The translations under genes were made by a program, and so were the position numbers. Shown here in pieces: positions 50,033 to 60,164 of a DNA stretch of 64,000 nucleotides (the stretch's first letter is position 1; the number at the start of each line of letters is the position of its first letter). The stretch spans positions 62,001-126,000 of the forward strand of contig JAPOZT010000015.1 of NCBI GenBank assembly GCA_026705925.1, in the 5' to 3' direction. This DNA comes from Gemmatimonadota bacterium. Its GTDB lineage: Bacteria; JAAXHH01. The notes under the pieces are model-generated. The model searched no databases and was not told the DNA's origin. It saw only the letters and a list, made by a program, of their open reading frames with translations.

Positions 50033-51993
50033 TCGATATAGAACTGCTCGGGAAAACTCGTCGCCGGGCCGGCGATGGCCCAGGGGCCGAGAATGCCGCT
50101 GTCGGGTACGTTATGGAAGTTGTTCTTTACGATGACGGGCTTGGGTGTGCGGGCCACGGTGCCCAGGTGAAAGGGCCCGTGCTCGATATGGATCCGCACG
50201 GCGTCCTGCACCAGGCGGTGCCGGGTTTCCTCGTCCTTCTCGTGCTTGATCCGGTCGTAGATGTCGAGCAGCTCGACCATGATACCGGTCGGCGCTTCGC
50301 CCCGTTCCCCGCCTGATTCGTACCACTTGCCCACCTGGGGATGCCAGTACTTGCCCATCGTGGGAAACACCCAGTCGGGATAGGTGAAAAGGTCCATCTC
50401 CGCCTCGCCGTGGAGATGGACGGTAAACTCGCCGAGGTCGCGGCGCAGCTTGAGTTCGGCTCCGGGCGGCGTGTATACGATGACCTCCAGCCCCAGTGCC
50501 CGCCAGCCCTCGGCTACGATCAGGGCCACGTCGTTTTCGTGGGCGATGTGCGCCGCGGCCGGCGCATCCAGCACGAGGCTGAGCCGCCGGCCGTCGGGAC
50601 GGAGCCGGTATCCCTCGGCGTCGCGGCGGGTGAGTCCCATCTCGTCCAGCAACCGGTTCGCCTTCGGAATGTCGTAGTCCGCGTCGGTGGCCTTCCACAG
50701 ATCGAACAGTCGCGCACCCTCCGGATCCAGGAAATGCCAGCCTTCCTCGCTCACGGTGGCGGCCTGGGGTTGCGCGAGGCCCTTGAAGGCGACGGCGTTG
50801 CATTTCTCGCGGTCGATGGCCGCCGCGAGCGCCTTGCGGAACCGCTGGTCGCGGATCAGGCCGCGGAGGACCGGGTCGTTGTCCGACCAGTTCAGGTTGA
50901 TCGCCGGATCCGCTCCGGAAGCGCTCTCCCACAGCTTGACCCGGTACTCCCCTTTATCCCGTCCTTCCATGAAAAGGGAAAAGTCCCGGAGTTCCATATC
51001 GCGGAACTGGCAGTCCACCTCGCCGGCCAGCACCCGCAGGACGCGGATCTGGGCCTCGGGGACCAGGGTCGTGACCACCTGGTCGATGTAGGGGAGCTGG
51101 CGACCGTCGTCGTCCACGACGTAGTAGTACGGGTTCCGCTCCAGGATCACCCGGAAGCCGCCCTTTTCGATGCGGGAAATGGTCCACGGCCAGAGGGAAG
51201 GCTGGTCCGGGTTGCGCTGGGGCAGCCTGCGCTTCTCGTAGAGGACGAAATCGTCCACCTCGTCGTTGTGGTCCGGGTGGAACTGCTTCATGTAGTGTTC
51301 CGGCACGTTGTACTCTTCGCTCCACCAGAACCCGGTCGCCAGCCACAGGGGCACCAGCCAGTTGGGTCCCGCGAACTTCATGACGATGGTGTAGTCGTCC
51401 GGCGTTTCGACCACCATGGGCCTGCCGTCCACGAGGCACCAGACGGGCGGCGGGTACCGGTGGCGGTCGTCGAGGCATAGGTCGTACCATGCGCGGAAGG
51501 ACGCCGAGGTATAAGGATGGCCGTCGGACCACCGGACGCCTTCGCGCAGCTTGAGCGTCAGTTCCGTGCCGTCCTCGTTGAACGCCCACGATTCCGCCAG
51601 ACCCGGCTCGAGGCCCGTGGTCAGACGGTTCCACCGGATCAGCGGGGCGTATCCGGCGATCATCTTCCAGGAGCCGAGATCGGTATTGTTGTGGAACTTG
51701 CGCCAGGTCCCGCCGTAGACCCCCGGGCCGTCGTACCCCTCATAATCGTGATTGGCTACGAGCGGGTTGGCCGGGATCCGTTCGTGGAGGGGCGGCAGGG
51801 TGCCCGCCGCCACCCGGGCGGCCAGTTCGGGTGCTTCCAGCGACGTCCGGGCCTCCTGGGAGGCAACCGTCGGGTCCGGTGCGGTCCCTGTAACAGTCGG
51901 GTCCGGTGCAGACCCGCCGCCGGTACAGGCCGGCAGCCCGGCGAGGGCCGTCAGCAGCAGGCAAATCAGCAGGTTCTTCTCAACTTTTCTCAT
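50029..51993 (-). CDS. Opp/Dpp-type ABC transporter substrate-binding lipoprotein
   Basis: 654 residues of solute-binding protein family 5. It has a lipobox (LAGLPAC, Cys23), a linker with the internal repeat APDPTV (twice), and the two-lobe binding domain with GVRWSDGHPYTSASFRAWYDLC and the C-terminal part of the fold. It is larger than most peptide-binding proteins (about 540), because of long inserts around 250-330 and 540-600. The ligand may be a peptide, nickel-chelate, opine or oligosaccharide. It follows the ATPase genes with a 33-bp gap and overlaps the permease gene. Confidence 0.92.
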   Translation of the reverse strand: MRKVEKNLLICLLLTALAGLPACTGGGSAPDPTVTGTAPDPTVASQEARTSLEAPELAARVAAGTLPPLHERIPANPLVANHDYEGYDGPGVYGGTWRKFHNNTDLGSWKMIAGYAPLIRWNRLTTGLEPGLAESWAFNEDGTELTLKLREGVRWSDGHPYTSASFRAWYDLCLDDRHRYPPPVWCLVDGRPMVVETPDDYTIVMKFAGPNWLVPLWLATGFWWSEEYNVPEHYMKQFHPDHNDEVDDFVLYEKRRLPQRNPDQPSLWPWTISRIEKGGFRVILERNPYYYVVDDDGRQLPYIDQVVTTLVPEAQIRVLRVLAGEVDCQFRDMELRDFSLFMEGRDKGEYRVKLWESASGADPAINLNWSDNDPVLRGLIRDQRFRKALAAAIDREKCNAVAFKGLAQPQAATVSEEGWHFLDPEGARLFDLWKATDADYDIPKANRLLDEMGLTRRDAEGYRLRPDGRRLSLVLDAPAAAHIAHENDVALIVAEGWRALGLEVIVYTPPGAELKLRRDLGEFTVHLHGEAEMDLFTYPDWVFPTMGKYWHPQVGKWYESGGERGEAPTGIMVELLDIYDRIKHEKDEETRHRLVQDAVRIHIEHGPFHLGTVARTPKPVIVKNNFHNVPDSGILGPWAIAGPATSFPEQFYIE

Positions 51994-52026
51994 CCTGGAC
52001 TCCGAGTTTTCTGTCCATCCGCCCGG

Positions 52027-53025
52027 TCAAATACCCTGGAGAGACAACGTGTCGCTGTAGTGGCACGCCGCCTTGACGCCCCCGGGATAGGTCTTGAGTT
52101 CCGGTTCCACTTGCCGGCACAGGTCCGTGGCATGCCGGCACCGAGGATGAAAGTGACATCCTGTCGGCGGTGACGCTGGATCGGGCACGTCGCCGGTCAG
52201 GGCGATGCGCGTCCGTTTCTTCTGAACCGCGGGATCGGCCACGGGAACGGCGGAGATCAGCGCTTCCGTGTAGGGGTGCAGCGGATGGTGGTAGACCTGT
52301 TCGGCGGGACCCGTTTCCACGATCCGACCGAGGTACATGATCGCCACCCGGTCGCTGATGTGCTGCAACACGCTCAGGTCGTGGGTGACGAAGATGTAGG
52401 ACAGGCCCATGCGGTCCTTGAGCGAGGCCAGCAGGTTCAGGATCTGGGACTGCACTGATACGTCCAGGGCCGATACGGGCTCGTCCGCGATGATCAGTTC
52501 GGGCCGAAGGGACAGGGCCCGGGCGATGCCGATGCGCTGGCGCTGGCCCCCGCTGAAGGCGTGGGGATAGCGGCGCATGTCTGCCGCGTTCAGCCCCACG
52601 TCGGCCAGCAGGCCAGCCACGCGGTCCTCCAGATCGGTCCCGCGGGCCAGCCCGTTCACCCGGAGCGGTTCGCCCACGATGTCGCTCACCGTCATCCGGG
52701 GATTGAGGGACGAGTTCGGATCCTGGAACACCATCTGCATTCGGTGCAGGTAAGGACGCATTTCGCGCCGGTCCAGGGGACTGAGGTTCACCCGCTCCGC
52801 GCCGAAGAAGATATCGCCGTCCGTCGGCGGGATCGTCTTCAGCACGCACCGGCCAAGCGTGGTCTTGCCGCAGCCGCTCTCGCCCGCCAGGCCGAGGGTT
52901 TCCCCGGCGCCGCACTGGAAATCGACGCCGTCCACCGCCCGGACGTCGCCCCGCTTGCGCCGCCAGAGTCCTTTTCGGATCGGAAAGTGCTTCTTCAGGT
53001 TCCGGACGTCGAGGATGGTTTCCAT
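52027..53025 (-). CDS. Opp/Dpp-type ABC transporter ATP-binding protein (OppF-like)
   Basis: 332 residues. Walker [11 protein letters not shown]-loop, signature [15 protein letters not shown], Walker [12 protein letters not shown] and H-loop are present. The C-terminal [19 protein letters not shown] carries the oligopeptide-type Cys cluster (Cys in CHFHPRC and further on) that is typical of OppD and OppF. It is 15 bp after the OppD-like gene and 33 bp before the binding-protein gene. It pairs with the OppD-like ATPase to drive the transporter. Confidence 0.94.
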   Translation of the reverse strand: METILDVRNLKKHFPIRKGLWRRKRGDVRAVDGVDFQCGAGETLGLAGESGCGKTTLGRCVLKTIPPTDGDIFFGAERVNLSPLDRREMRPYLHRMQMVFQDPNSSLNPRMTVSDIVGEPLRVNGLARGTDLEDRVAGLLADVGLNAADMRRYPHAFSGGQRQRIGIARALSLRPELIIADEPVSALDVSVQSQILNLLASLKDRMGLSYIFVTHDLSVLQHISDRVAIMYLGRIVETGPAEQVYHHPLHPYTEALISAVPVADPAVQKKRTRIALTGDVPDPASPPTGCHFHPRCRHATDLCRQVEPELKTYPGGVKAACHYSDTLSLQGI

Positions 53026-53040
53026 GTCAGGCTTCCCGCT

Positions 53041-54045
53041 TCAGGAATCCAGCGCGACCCGGTCCGCGTGCCAGCATCGGACCCGGTGTCCCGGTTCGGT
53101 TTCTTCCAATGAGGGCATCGAGGTGCACTGCTCCGAGGCGTAACGGCATCGGGGCGCGAAGGCGCAGCCTTCCGGCAGGTTGAGCGGAGACGGTACCGTG
53201 CCCGGGATCGTGGACAGCTGCGACGCCTTCTCCCGGTTGATCCGTGGCGCCGATTCCAGCAGTCCCCGGGTGTAGGGATGACCGGGCCGGTAGAAGATCC
53301 GCTCCGGCGATCCGGTTTCGACGACCTGTCCCGCGTACATGATCATGATTTCGTCGGCCATGTCGGCAATGACGCCCAGGTCGTGGGTGATCATCACGAT
53401 GGCCATGTTCAGGTTGTCTTTCAGTTCCTTGAGCAGATCGAGGATCTGCGCCTGGATGGTCACGTCCAGCGCCGTGGTGGGCTCGTCGGCGATCAGGAGT
53501 TCGGGGCCGCACGACAGGGCCATGGCGATCATGGCGCGCTGCCTCATGCCGCCGGAAAGTTCGTGTGGATACTCGTCCACACGCTGCAGGGGGCCGGGGA
53601 TGCCGACTTCGGACAGGGCCTCCACCGCACGGGCCCGGGCGGCCTGCCGGTCCATGCCGTGGTGCAGCCGCAGCGCCTCGCCGATCTGGTTGCCCACGGT
53701 GTATACGGGGTTGAGGGCGGTCATGGGCTCCTGGAAGATCATGGAGATCCTGCGGCCCCGGATCCGGCGCATGGCGTCGCCCCCCGGTTCGAGTTCGTGT
53801 ATGTCGACGCTCGCCCCGTTCTCCCTTTCATGATAGATGATCTTTCCTTCCACGTACCCCGGTTTCGGAACCAGCCGCATGAGGGAGAGGCCCATCATGC
53901 TCTTTCCGCACCCGCTTTCACCCACCACGCCAAGGGTTCTGCCCCGCCTGATCCGGAACGAGACGTCCCGCACGGCCCGTACGGGACCGTCGTCTGTGGG
54001 GATCACGGCTGACAGGTGTGAAACATCAAGGAGAAGGTCTTGCAT
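53041..54045 (-). CDS. Opp/Dpp-type ABC transporter ATP-binding protein (OppD-like)
   Basis: 334 residues. Walker [12 protein letters not shown], signature [15 protein letters not shown], Walker [13 protein letters not shown] and the C-terminal Cys cluster [15 protein letters not shown] of the oligopeptide subfamily are complete. It is the first gene of the five-gene Opp/Dpp-type operon (D, F, binding protein, B, C). Its upstream gap (54046-54263) is divergent with the Tat-tagged aminotransferase gene and holds a 25-bp direct repeat. Confidence 0.94.
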   Translation of the reverse strand: MQDLLLDVSHLSAVIPTDDGPVRAVRDVSFRIRRGRTLGVVGESGCGKSMMGLSLMRLVPKPGYVEGKIIYHERENGASVDIHELEPGGDAMRRIRGRRISMIFQEPMTALNPVYTVGNQIGEALRLHHGMDRQAARARAVEALSEVGIPGPLQRVDEYPHELSGGMRQRAMIAMALSCGPELLIADEPTTALDVTIQAQILDLLKELKDNLNMAIVMITHDLGVIADMADEIMIMYAGQVVETGSPERIFYRPGHPYTRGLLESAPRINREKASQLSTIPGTVPSPLNLPEGCAFAPRCRYASEQCTSMPSLEETEPGHRVRCWHADRVALDS

Positions 54046-54106
54046 ACAGGGTCATTTTAACGGCCTCTTCGAAGGTCTGTCAAGGTGATACCGCTGCCTG
54101 CCGCAA

Positions 54107-54156
54107 CCGGAATATCGAAGAGAGGTGGCCGCCGGAATATTGAAGAGACGTGGCCG
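54107..54156. repeat. 25-bp direct repeat in a divergent gap
   Basis: Two adjacent 25-bp units (54107-54131 and 54132-54156) read CCGGAATAT-GAAGAGA-GTGGCCG with two differences. The gap also holds A+T-rich sequence with two ACTATAG motifs (around 54209 and 54224), which may serve a promoter for the aminotransferase gene. Confidence 0.8.
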
Positions 54157-54263
54157 ATGGATTGTAAGCAATAAAACTGTGTACACTCATTTAACGCGAT
54201 CGTATTTACTATAGTCGTACTAAACTATAGCTGTATTAACCCAGGTTAACCGAGGAGCCGAAT

Positions 54264-55514
54264 ATGCATGCGTCAGAAACGGCCTTGAAAGCGTGGTCTC
54301 GCCGGGGCTTCATGAAAGGCGCTTTGGCGGCCGGGACGGCCGGCATCGCCCTGTCCATGTCGGACCGAATGGCCATGGCCACGCAGATGATCACGGGCGG
54401 AAGACCCACCATCGAAGCGATCAGGGGTGTAGGTGTGCAGCCAGGACTCGTACGCATGAGCCTGAATGAGAATCCGTTGGGACCGTCGCCCCGGGCCATC
54501 GAGGCCATGGCAAACCGGATGTTCGGCGTCAACCGCTACGGCACGGACCTGAGCGATCTGATGCAGGCCCTGTCGACCTTCGACGGGGTGAAACTGCCCG
54601 AGCCGGACGATTCCATGCGGCGCTCGTTTTTCAGGCCGCCTCCCAGTCCCTTCATGCTGACTCCGGGATCCAGTCTCATCCTGGACCTGCTCTGCCTGGC
54701 CTATCTGAGCCGCAACGGCGGCGAAGTCATCGAAGCGGAGTATGGATACGGGTCGATTTCCCGCTCAGCCAGTGATTACAACGACATGTTCGGCGTCGAC
54801 GTCAACATCATCCGTGCGCCGATGACACCGGAATACAAGCACGACCTCGACGCAATGGCCGCCCTGGCGTCCGACAGGACGTCGCTGGTCGTCATCACCA
54901 ATCCGAACAACCCCACGGGAACGCTGCTTCAACCCGACGAAATCGAAGCCTTCATCAACAAGCTTCCGTCTTCCGCCATCGTGGTCATCGACGAGGCGTA
55001 CCTGCACTTCGTTGAGCAGGATCCGATTCCCTCCGCGGTGCCGCTGGCGGTCAAGTACGACAATGTGGCCGTGGTAAGGACCTTTTCGAAGGCCTATGCG
55101 CTGGCCGCCGTGAGACTGGGGTATTGCGTCGCCTCTCAGAAAATCCAAGACGAAATGCGGAAATACTACCAGGAGTCGCCGAACGCCCTGGCCACCGTGG
55201 CCGGCGCAGCCGCGGTCCGCGACCTGGAGCACCTTCAGAAGTCACGCGAGGCGGTCTGGGATTTCAAGAAGCGGTGTTACGCCGCTTTCGACGAGATGGG
55301 GATCGAATACCTGCCGTCCCAGGGTACCTTCGTAATGGCCGATATTAAGCGACCGGCCATGCAGGTGGTCCGGGAAATGCGCGCGAGAAACGTCTGGATC
55401 AGTTCCCGGCGGCAGCGGGAGTTCCGCGACTGGATCAGGGTCTCCGCCGGTACGGAAGCGGAAACCGAGGTATTCCTCCAGACCCTCAAGGACGTGCTGG
55501 CCAAGTCCAGTTAA
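54264..55514 (+). CDS. Tat-exported histidinol-phosphate-aminotransferase-like PLP enzyme
   Basis: 416 residues. The N-terminus carries a twin-arginine signal: SRRGFMKGA (12-20) followed by a hydrophobic stretch and AMA, so the folded enzyme should be exported by Tat. The rest is a fold-type I aminotransferase: NENPLGPSP (68-76), NPNNPTGT (213-220), D243 in VIDEAYLHF, and the PLP lysine K276 in RTFSKAYALAAVRLGY. It resembles HisC in its N-terminal and loop motifs. An exported HisC-like protein is unlikely to serve histidine synthesis; a periplasmic amino-acid or amine conversion is inferred. A strong terminator lies 30 bp after its stop. Confidence 0.88.
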   Translation: MHASETALKAWSRRGFMKGALAAGTAGIALSMSDRMAMATQMITGGRPTIEAIRGVGVQPGLVRMSLNENPLGPSPRAIEAMANRMFGVNRYGTDLSDLMQALSTFDGVKLPEPDDSMRRSFFRPPPSPFMLTPGSSLILDLLCLAYLSRNGGEVIEAEYGYGSISRSASDYNDMFGVDVNIIRAPMTPEYKHDLDAMAALASDRTSLVVITNPNNPTGTLLQPDEIEAFINKLPSSAIVVIDEAYLHFVEQDPIPSAVPLAVKYDNVAVVRTFSKAYALAAVRLGYCVASQKIQDEMRKYYQESPNALATVAGAAAVRDLEHLQKSREAVWDFKKRCYAAFDEMGIEYLPSQGTFVMADIKRPAMQVVREMRARNVWISSRRQREFRDWIRVSAGTEAETEVFLQTLKDVLAKSS

Positions 55515-55544
55515 GTACAACTGGTTCCTGACCGTTAATTACAA

Positions 55545-55576
55545 AAAGCCCGGCGGGGCGATCTCCGCCGGGCTTT
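55545..55576. terminator. Bidirectional intrinsic terminator
   Basis: A 12-bp perfect stem (55545-55556 with 55565-55576) and an 8-nt loop, with GTTTT to the right and a run of five A (55543-55547) to the left. It should stop both the Tat-tagged aminotransferase transcript (plus) and the ftsH transcript (minus, stop at 55612). Confidence 0.9.
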
Positions 55577-55611
55577 GTTTTGGGTATTCCGTCAGCCTGC
55601 AGTACGTCGGG

Positions 55612-57798
55612 TTAACGCCCCTTCGACGTTTCCACGGTTTCATCGAGATCGGGTGCCGTTACCGGCTCCTCGTCCGACTTTTCCGACCCGTCCGAGCCGT
55701 CTACCGCTGCGACACCGTTGCCGTCCGTGGACGGCGTTTCAGCTGTCGCTTCTTCCGCCGATGGCTTCTCCGTATCGCCCGAGCCGTCATCTTGCGCGAC
55801 TTCCTTCTGCGTCTCCTCAGCGGCCCCCTCGCCGTCCTCTTGCGCGACTTCCTTCGATCCAGCGTTGTCATCCTTCTTTGGGGGCAGGGTCTTGCCTTCG
55901 ATGAGCGCGGCCACCTCGTCCCGGGAGAGTGTATCCCGTTCTAGAAGGGCCTTGGCTACGACGTGTAGCTGGGGTTCGTACTCTTTGAGCAGCTTTTCCA
56001 CACGTTCTCCCGCCTCGGTCACGAAACGCTGGATCTCCTGGTCGATACGATGGGCGGTGGTCTCGCTGTAGTTGGGCTGGTGGGCGATGTCCCGGCCGAG
56101 GAAGACCTCGTGCTCTTTCTCGCCCAGCGCCGTGGCCCCGAGTTCTTCACTCATCCCCCAGTCGCATACCATGTGGCGGCTGATACGGGTGACCTGCTCG
56201 ATGTCGCTCTGCGCGCCGGAGGTCACTTCGCCGAAGACGATCTGTTCGGCCGCCCGTCCGCCCAGGGCCGCGGCCATCGTGCCCAGGCAGTACGAGCGGG
56301 ACTGGAGGTAGCGTTCCTCCGGCAGGGGAATGGTCACGCCAAGACCCCGGCCCTGCGGCAGGATCGTCACCTTGTGCAGGGGATCGATTTCGGGGATGAG
56401 TTCGAAGGCAAGGGCGTGGCCGGCTTCGTGGTAGGCCACGATCTCCCGCTCCTTGTCGCTGATGACGAGCTGGCGCTTCGATCCCATCATGATCTTTTCT
56501 TTGGCTTCTTCGAAGTCTTCGCTGGTTACGGAAGCGCGATCGTACCGCGCCGCGATGAGCGCCGCCTCGTTCACCATGTTGGCCAGGTCCGCGCCGACCA
56601 TGCCGGGCACGCCCTTGGCGAGAACATCCAGTCTGACCGAGTCGTCGAGGGGGATTTTACGGCTCTTTACGTGGATTTCCAGGATCTTCTCCCGTCCCAC
56701 CACGTCCGGCCGGTCGACGACGATGTGCCGGTCGAAGCGGCCGGGGCGGAGCAGCGCGGGATCGAGCACGTCCGGACGGTTCGTCGCGCCGATCACGATG
56801 ATGGAGTCCGTTTTCTCGAAACCGTCCAGCCCCACCAGCAACTGGTTCAGGGTCTGTTCCCGCTCGTCGTGCCCGCCGCCGAGTCCGGCGCCCCGGTGTC
56901 GTCCGATGGCGTCGATTTCATCGATGAAGATGATACACGGTGCGTTCTGGCGGGCCTGGTCGAAGAGGTCCCGCACGCGGGAAGCGCCCACGCCGACGAA
57001 CATCTCCACGAAGTCCGATCCGCTCATGCTGAAGAAGGGCACGCCCGCCTCACCGGCGACGGCCTTGGCGAGCAGGGTCTTTCCCGTGCCAGGCGGTCCC
57101 AGGAGCAGGGCACCTTTCGGTATCCGGCCGCCCAGGGCGTGGAACTTGTCCGGGTTCTTCAGGAACTCCACGATCTCCTGCAGGTCGCGCTTGGCCTCGA
57201 GCACGCCGGCCACGTCGGCGAAGGTGATGGAGGGCCGGTCTTCCACGATCATCTTGGCCCGGCTCTTGCCGAAGGAGAACATGCCGCGCTGGCCCGACTG
57301 CATCTGGCGCAGGATGAAAATCCAGAACCCGATGAGCAGCAGCCACGGCAGGGCGGCGATGAGGTAGCCCACCCAGTTGGTGGCTTCCGGTTCGGCCGTA
57401 ACCATGACGTTCTTGGCCATGAGGTCGGCCACCAGCTCCGGATCGTCGAAGGGGATGTATACCTTGAATTCGCGCAGGCTCTGGTTCGCGCCTTCGACCA
57501 CGGTCGACGAGTTCTGGCGCAGTGTGCCCGTGATCAGCTTCTCGGTGATAGTGACCTGCTCGATGTTGTCGGCTTCGAGAAACTGCTGGAACTGCGTATA
57601 GGACACGGTCACCGCGTTATCGCCCTGCCTGGGCAGGAACTGCGCGGCCATCAGGAAGAACAGGAAGAGCACAAGCCAGATCAGGATCGAGCGGTTCTTC
57701 CTCGTCTTGTCGGGCGGTGGCTGCCGGTCGTTTCTGGGGTGGGGCTGTCGTTGGTCCGGGGGCGGGTGCGGATTCCGGTCCTGCGGTGGTTGGGACAT
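55612..57798 (-). CDS. ftsH: ATP-dependent zinc metalloprotease FtsH
   Basis: 728 residues. A proline-rich N-terminal cytosolic segment (1-35) precedes two membrane helices (about 37-54 and 143-163) around a periplasmic domain. The AAA+ module has GPPGTGKT (234-241), FIDEIDA (291-297) and the second region of homology (340-365). The peptidase has HEAGH (457-461), with the third zinc ligand further on. Residues about 640-728 are an unusual acidic tail rich in Glu, Ala, Asp and Ser, which could be a flexible regulatory extension. It degrades membrane and regulatory proteins as a hexamer. It follows an ECF sigma gene by 44 bp. Confidence 0.97.
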   Translation of the reverse strand: MSQPPQDRNPHPPPDQRQPHPRNDRQPPPDKTRKNRSILIWLVLFLFFLMAAQFLPRQGDNAVTVSYTQFQQFLEADNIEQVTITEKLITGTLRQNSSTVVEGANQSLREFKVYIPFDDPELVADLMAKNVMVTAEPEATNWVGYLIAALPWLLLIGFWIFILRQMQSGQRGMFSFGKSRAKMIVEDRPSITFADVAGVLEAKRDLQEIVEFLKNPDKFHALGGRIPKGALLLGPPGTGKTLLAKAVAGEAGVPFFSMSGSDFVEMFVGVGASRVRDLFDQARQNAPCIIFIDEIDAIGRHRGAGLGGGHDEREQTLNQLLVGLDGFEKTDSIIVIGATNRPDVLDPALLRPGRFDRHIVVDRPDVVGREKILEIHVKSRKIPLDDSVRLDVLAKGVPGMVGADLANMVNEAALIAARYDRASVTSEDFEEAKEKIMMGSKRQLVISDKEREIVAYHEAGHALAFELIPEIDPLHKVTILPQGRGLGVTIPLPEERYLQSRSYCLGTMAAALGGRAAEQIVFGEVTSGAQSDIEQVTRISRHMVCDWGMSEELGATALGEKEHEVFLGRDIAHQPNYSETTAHRIDQEIQRFVTEAGERVEKLLKEYEPQLHVVAKALLERDTLSRDEVAALIEGKTLPPKKDDNAGSKEVAQEDGEGAAEETQKEVAQDDGSGDTEKPSAEEATAETPSTDGNGVAAVDGSDGSEKSDEEPVTAPDLDETVETSKGR

Positions 57799-57842
57799 GT
57801 CTTGTTGAAGACCTCGGTTCGTTCGGGGGTTGGAAGGAGAAT

Positions 57843-58457
57843 TCAGAAACCGGTGCAGATCGGTGCGGCGACGATCAGGTGACGGAGATCCAGGCCGCCT
57901 TCGGACGGATACGGTGACCAGTCCCTGAACATGCTCCGCAGCTTGCTTCGCGCATCCGAAAGCCTGCGTTTCACGGTGCCCACGGGGACGTTCATCCGCG
58001 TGCTGACCTCGTCGCAGGAGTACCCGGTGAAATAGTACATGGCGACGGTCCGACCGAGTGCGTGCGACAGCGTCGCTACGGCTTTCCTCACGCTGCGGCG
58101 CTTTGCCCGGTCCAGGTGCTCTTCGCCCGGCCAGGGGCTTCCGACGCCCTCCTCCGGCTGGACCTCCGACCAGGCGGTCTCCCGGTGCTTTCGGTCACCC
58201 ACGTGGGCGAGGCACCGGTTGCGCGCAATGGCGCGCAGCCACTGCGGAAACCGCGCCGGGTCGCGCAGGGACGACAGCCGCTGGTACACGGAAAGCCAGA
58301 TATCCTGTACGATATCCTGCCTGTCCTGGCGGTTCCTGACCATGGATCCCACGATACGCCTGATCTCGCGGTCATACCGCTTCACCAGCTTTTCGAAGTC
58401 GTCCGGACTGCCGTTCAGCACGCTGTCGATGATGAGTTCGTCCGCCGTGTGCGCCAT
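57843..58457 (-). CDS. ECF-type RNA polymerase sigma factor
   Basis: 204 residues with region 2 (about 20-85, RRIVGSMVRNRQDRQDIVQDIWLSVYQRL with the core-binding helix) and region 4 (about 125-175, LSHALGRTVAMYYFTGYSCDEVSTRMNVPVGTVKRRLSDARSKL). It has an extra C-terminal tail of about 30 residues (EGGLDLRHLIVAAPICTGF). No anti-sigma gene follows. ftsH lies 44 bp downstream on the same strand, so the factor may control it, or FtsH may degrade a repressor of the factor. It has a promoter at 58589-58617. Confidence 0.93.
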   Translation of the reverse strand: MAHTADELIIDSVLNGSPDDFEKLVKRYDREIRRIVGSMVRNRQDRQDIVQDIWLSVYQRLSSLRDPARFPQWLRAIARNRCLAHVGDRKHRETAWSEVQPEEGVGSPWPGEEHLDRAKRRSVRKAVATLSHALGRTVAMYYFTGYSCDEVSTRMNVPVGTVKRRLSDARSKLRSMFRDWSPYPSEGGLDLRHLIVAAPICTGF

Positions 58458-58588
58458 TTCGTGTATCCTGCGTCAGGTTCCAGTTGCGCGTGAAGTGCGG
58501 GAGGCACCGTCTATACCGTCCACTATACTAAGAGGCCCCGGAACGGAAATCGGTTCGGTTTTTTTTCGCACCGTTCCAACCCACCGGT

Positions 58589-58617
58589 AATATACCCGAT
58601 AAACGCGTGCCCGTCAA
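58589..58617 (-). promoter_or_regulatory. Predicted sigma-70-type promoter of the sigma-ftsH unit
   Basis: On the minus strand, TTGACG (58617-58612), a 17-bp spacer and TATATT (58594-58589). The -35 box overlaps the stop codon of the AGCS symporter gene (58614). The leader to the sigma start (58457) is about 125 nt. It can drive both sigma and ftsH. Confidence 0.6.
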
Positions 58618-59957
58618 GCGGCCCCGGCCGCCTGTTCGTTGCCGGATACCACGCGTATTTCGCGGGTCAGACCGATCAATCCGACGAGATTGGGAAACAT
58701 CATGCAGGCGACCATGATATCGCCAAGGTCCCAGATCAACCGGGCTTCATAAACGGCCCCGAAGAAGGCGGCCGCGCACCAGGTGATCCGGATGCCCAGC
58801 ACCACGCCCCGGGAGTCCGTCACGAACCGCAGGCCCTGCTCGGCGTAGTAGGACCAGGTGACCATGGTCGTGAACCCGAACATCAGGGAGCAGAGCGCCA
58901 CGATGGCTCCGCCGAAGGGGATGGTCGTGTTGAGCGCGGAAGCCACGAGGGCGGTGCTGATTTCGCCGTTGTGCCACACGCCGGCGATGACCACGGTTAC
59001 CGCGGTCATGGAGCAGACGACGATCGTGTCGATGAAGACGCCGATCATGGAGATGTACCCCTGCCGCACCGGGTTGTTCGTCTGCGCCGCACTGTGGGCG
59101 ATCCCCGCGCTTCCGAGGCCGGCCTCGCTGGAGATGACGCCGCGCCGGATGCCGTACTGTATTGTCCGGGCTACCGTCACGCCGGCGAAACCACCGATGG
59201 CTGCCACCGGTGTGAAGGCGCTTTCCACGATCAGCCAGAGCGTTGCCGGCAGCAAGCTGAAATGGGTGAATACGACGTAGACCACGCTGGCGGCGTAGAC
59301 GAGCACCATCGTGGGCACGAGCCTTTCCGCGACCAGGCCGATGCGCTTGATCCCGCCGATGATGACGACGGCCAGGATGCCGGTCAGCAGGGCGCCGGTG
59401 ATCCACTTGGCCACGTGGAACTGGGAGTCCATGACCAGGGCGATGGAGTTCGCCTGGCTGATGTTCCCGCCGCCCAGGCCGCCCAGCGTGGCGCAGAGGG
59501 CGAAGATCGCGCCGATGGTGGGCAGGTTCAGCCCCTCCTTCAGATAGGACATGGGGCCGCCGAGCATGAGGCCGTCCCGCGTTTTTCCCCGGTACCGCAG
59601 GGCCAGCACGGTCTCCGCGTATTTCGTCGCCATGCCCAGGGGCGCCATGGCCGCCATCCAGAAGGCCGCGCCCGGGCCGCCCACCGCGATGGCCGTCGCC
59701 ACCCCCGCGATGTTTCCGTTTCCGATGGTGGCCGCCATGGCCGTGGTCAGCGCCTGGAAGGGCGAGATGTCGCCCGATTCCTGTTCGCCCTTGTCCCTGC
59801 GCAGGGCGCCCCGCATGACCAGGCCGACGGCCGTGCCGAACTTACGGAACTGGACCCCCCGGCTGGCCACGGTGAGCATGAGACCGAGGACGGTGAGCAC
59901 GCCGATCGTCCAGGGTCCCCACATGAAATCGGATATCGTGCGCAGGACGGCATCCAT
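58614..59957 (-). CDS. Sodium:alanine symporter (AGCS family)
   Basis: 447 residues, ten to eleven hydrophobic helices. The AGCS signature GNGNIAGVATAIAVGGPGAAFWMAAMAPLGMATKYAE (about 67-103) is complete, and EAGLGSAGIAHSAAQTNNPVRQG is a further family block. It imports alanine or glycine with Na+. It stands alone on its strand above the sigma gene. No special regulatory features are seen in the 207-bp gap upstream. Confidence 0.95.
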   Translation of the reverse strand: MDAVLRTISDFMWGPWTIGVLTVLGLMLTVASRGVQFRKFGTAVGLVMRGALRRDKGEQESGDISPFQALTTAMAATIGNGNIAGVATAIAVGGPGAAFWMAAMAPLGMATKYAETVLALRYRGKTRDGLMLGGPMSYLKEGLNLPTIGAIFALCATLGGLGGGNISQANSIALVMDSQFHVAKWITGALLTGILAVVIIGGIKRIGLVAERLVPTMVLVYAASVVYVVFTHFSLLPATLWLIVESAFTPVAAIGGFAGVTVARTIQYGIRRGVISSEAGLGSAGIAHSAAQTNNPVRQGYISMIGVFIDTIVVCSMTAVTVVIAGVWHNGEISTALVASALNTTIPFGGAIVALCSLMFGFTTMVTWSYYAEQGLRFVTDSRGVVLGIRITWCAAAFFGAVYEARLIWDLGDIMVACMMFPNLVGLIGLTREIRVVSGNEQAAGAA

Positions 59958-60164
59958 GGCGTACCTCTCTCGCTGATGAGTGGTGTGGATGTAACGTTAA
60001 CGGCAATGAAAAGGGATGTGGGTTAATTTACTGTGCTACGTGCGTTAAACAAGACCAAAGACCACCGGCCGGCCGCGTGGTTCGATTCCCAGTTTTGGTT
60101 GTCACTCGTGATGGCCCGGATTATCTTGGATGCTCGCGTACATCATGGTTGAAATGGAGTCGCT

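Noticed and set aside
58530..58567. Weak hairpin followed by eight T on the plus strand
   Set aside because: All genes on either side are on the minus strand, the stem is short with a bulge, and no plus-strand transcript is expected there. I kept it out of the terminator list.
60076..60095. GGTTCGATTCCC, like the T-arm of a tRNA, just upstream of the Gfo/Idh gene
   Set aside because: The flanking bases do not pair as a T-stem, and no anticodon or acceptor arm can be built around it, so no tRNA or attachment fragment is supported.
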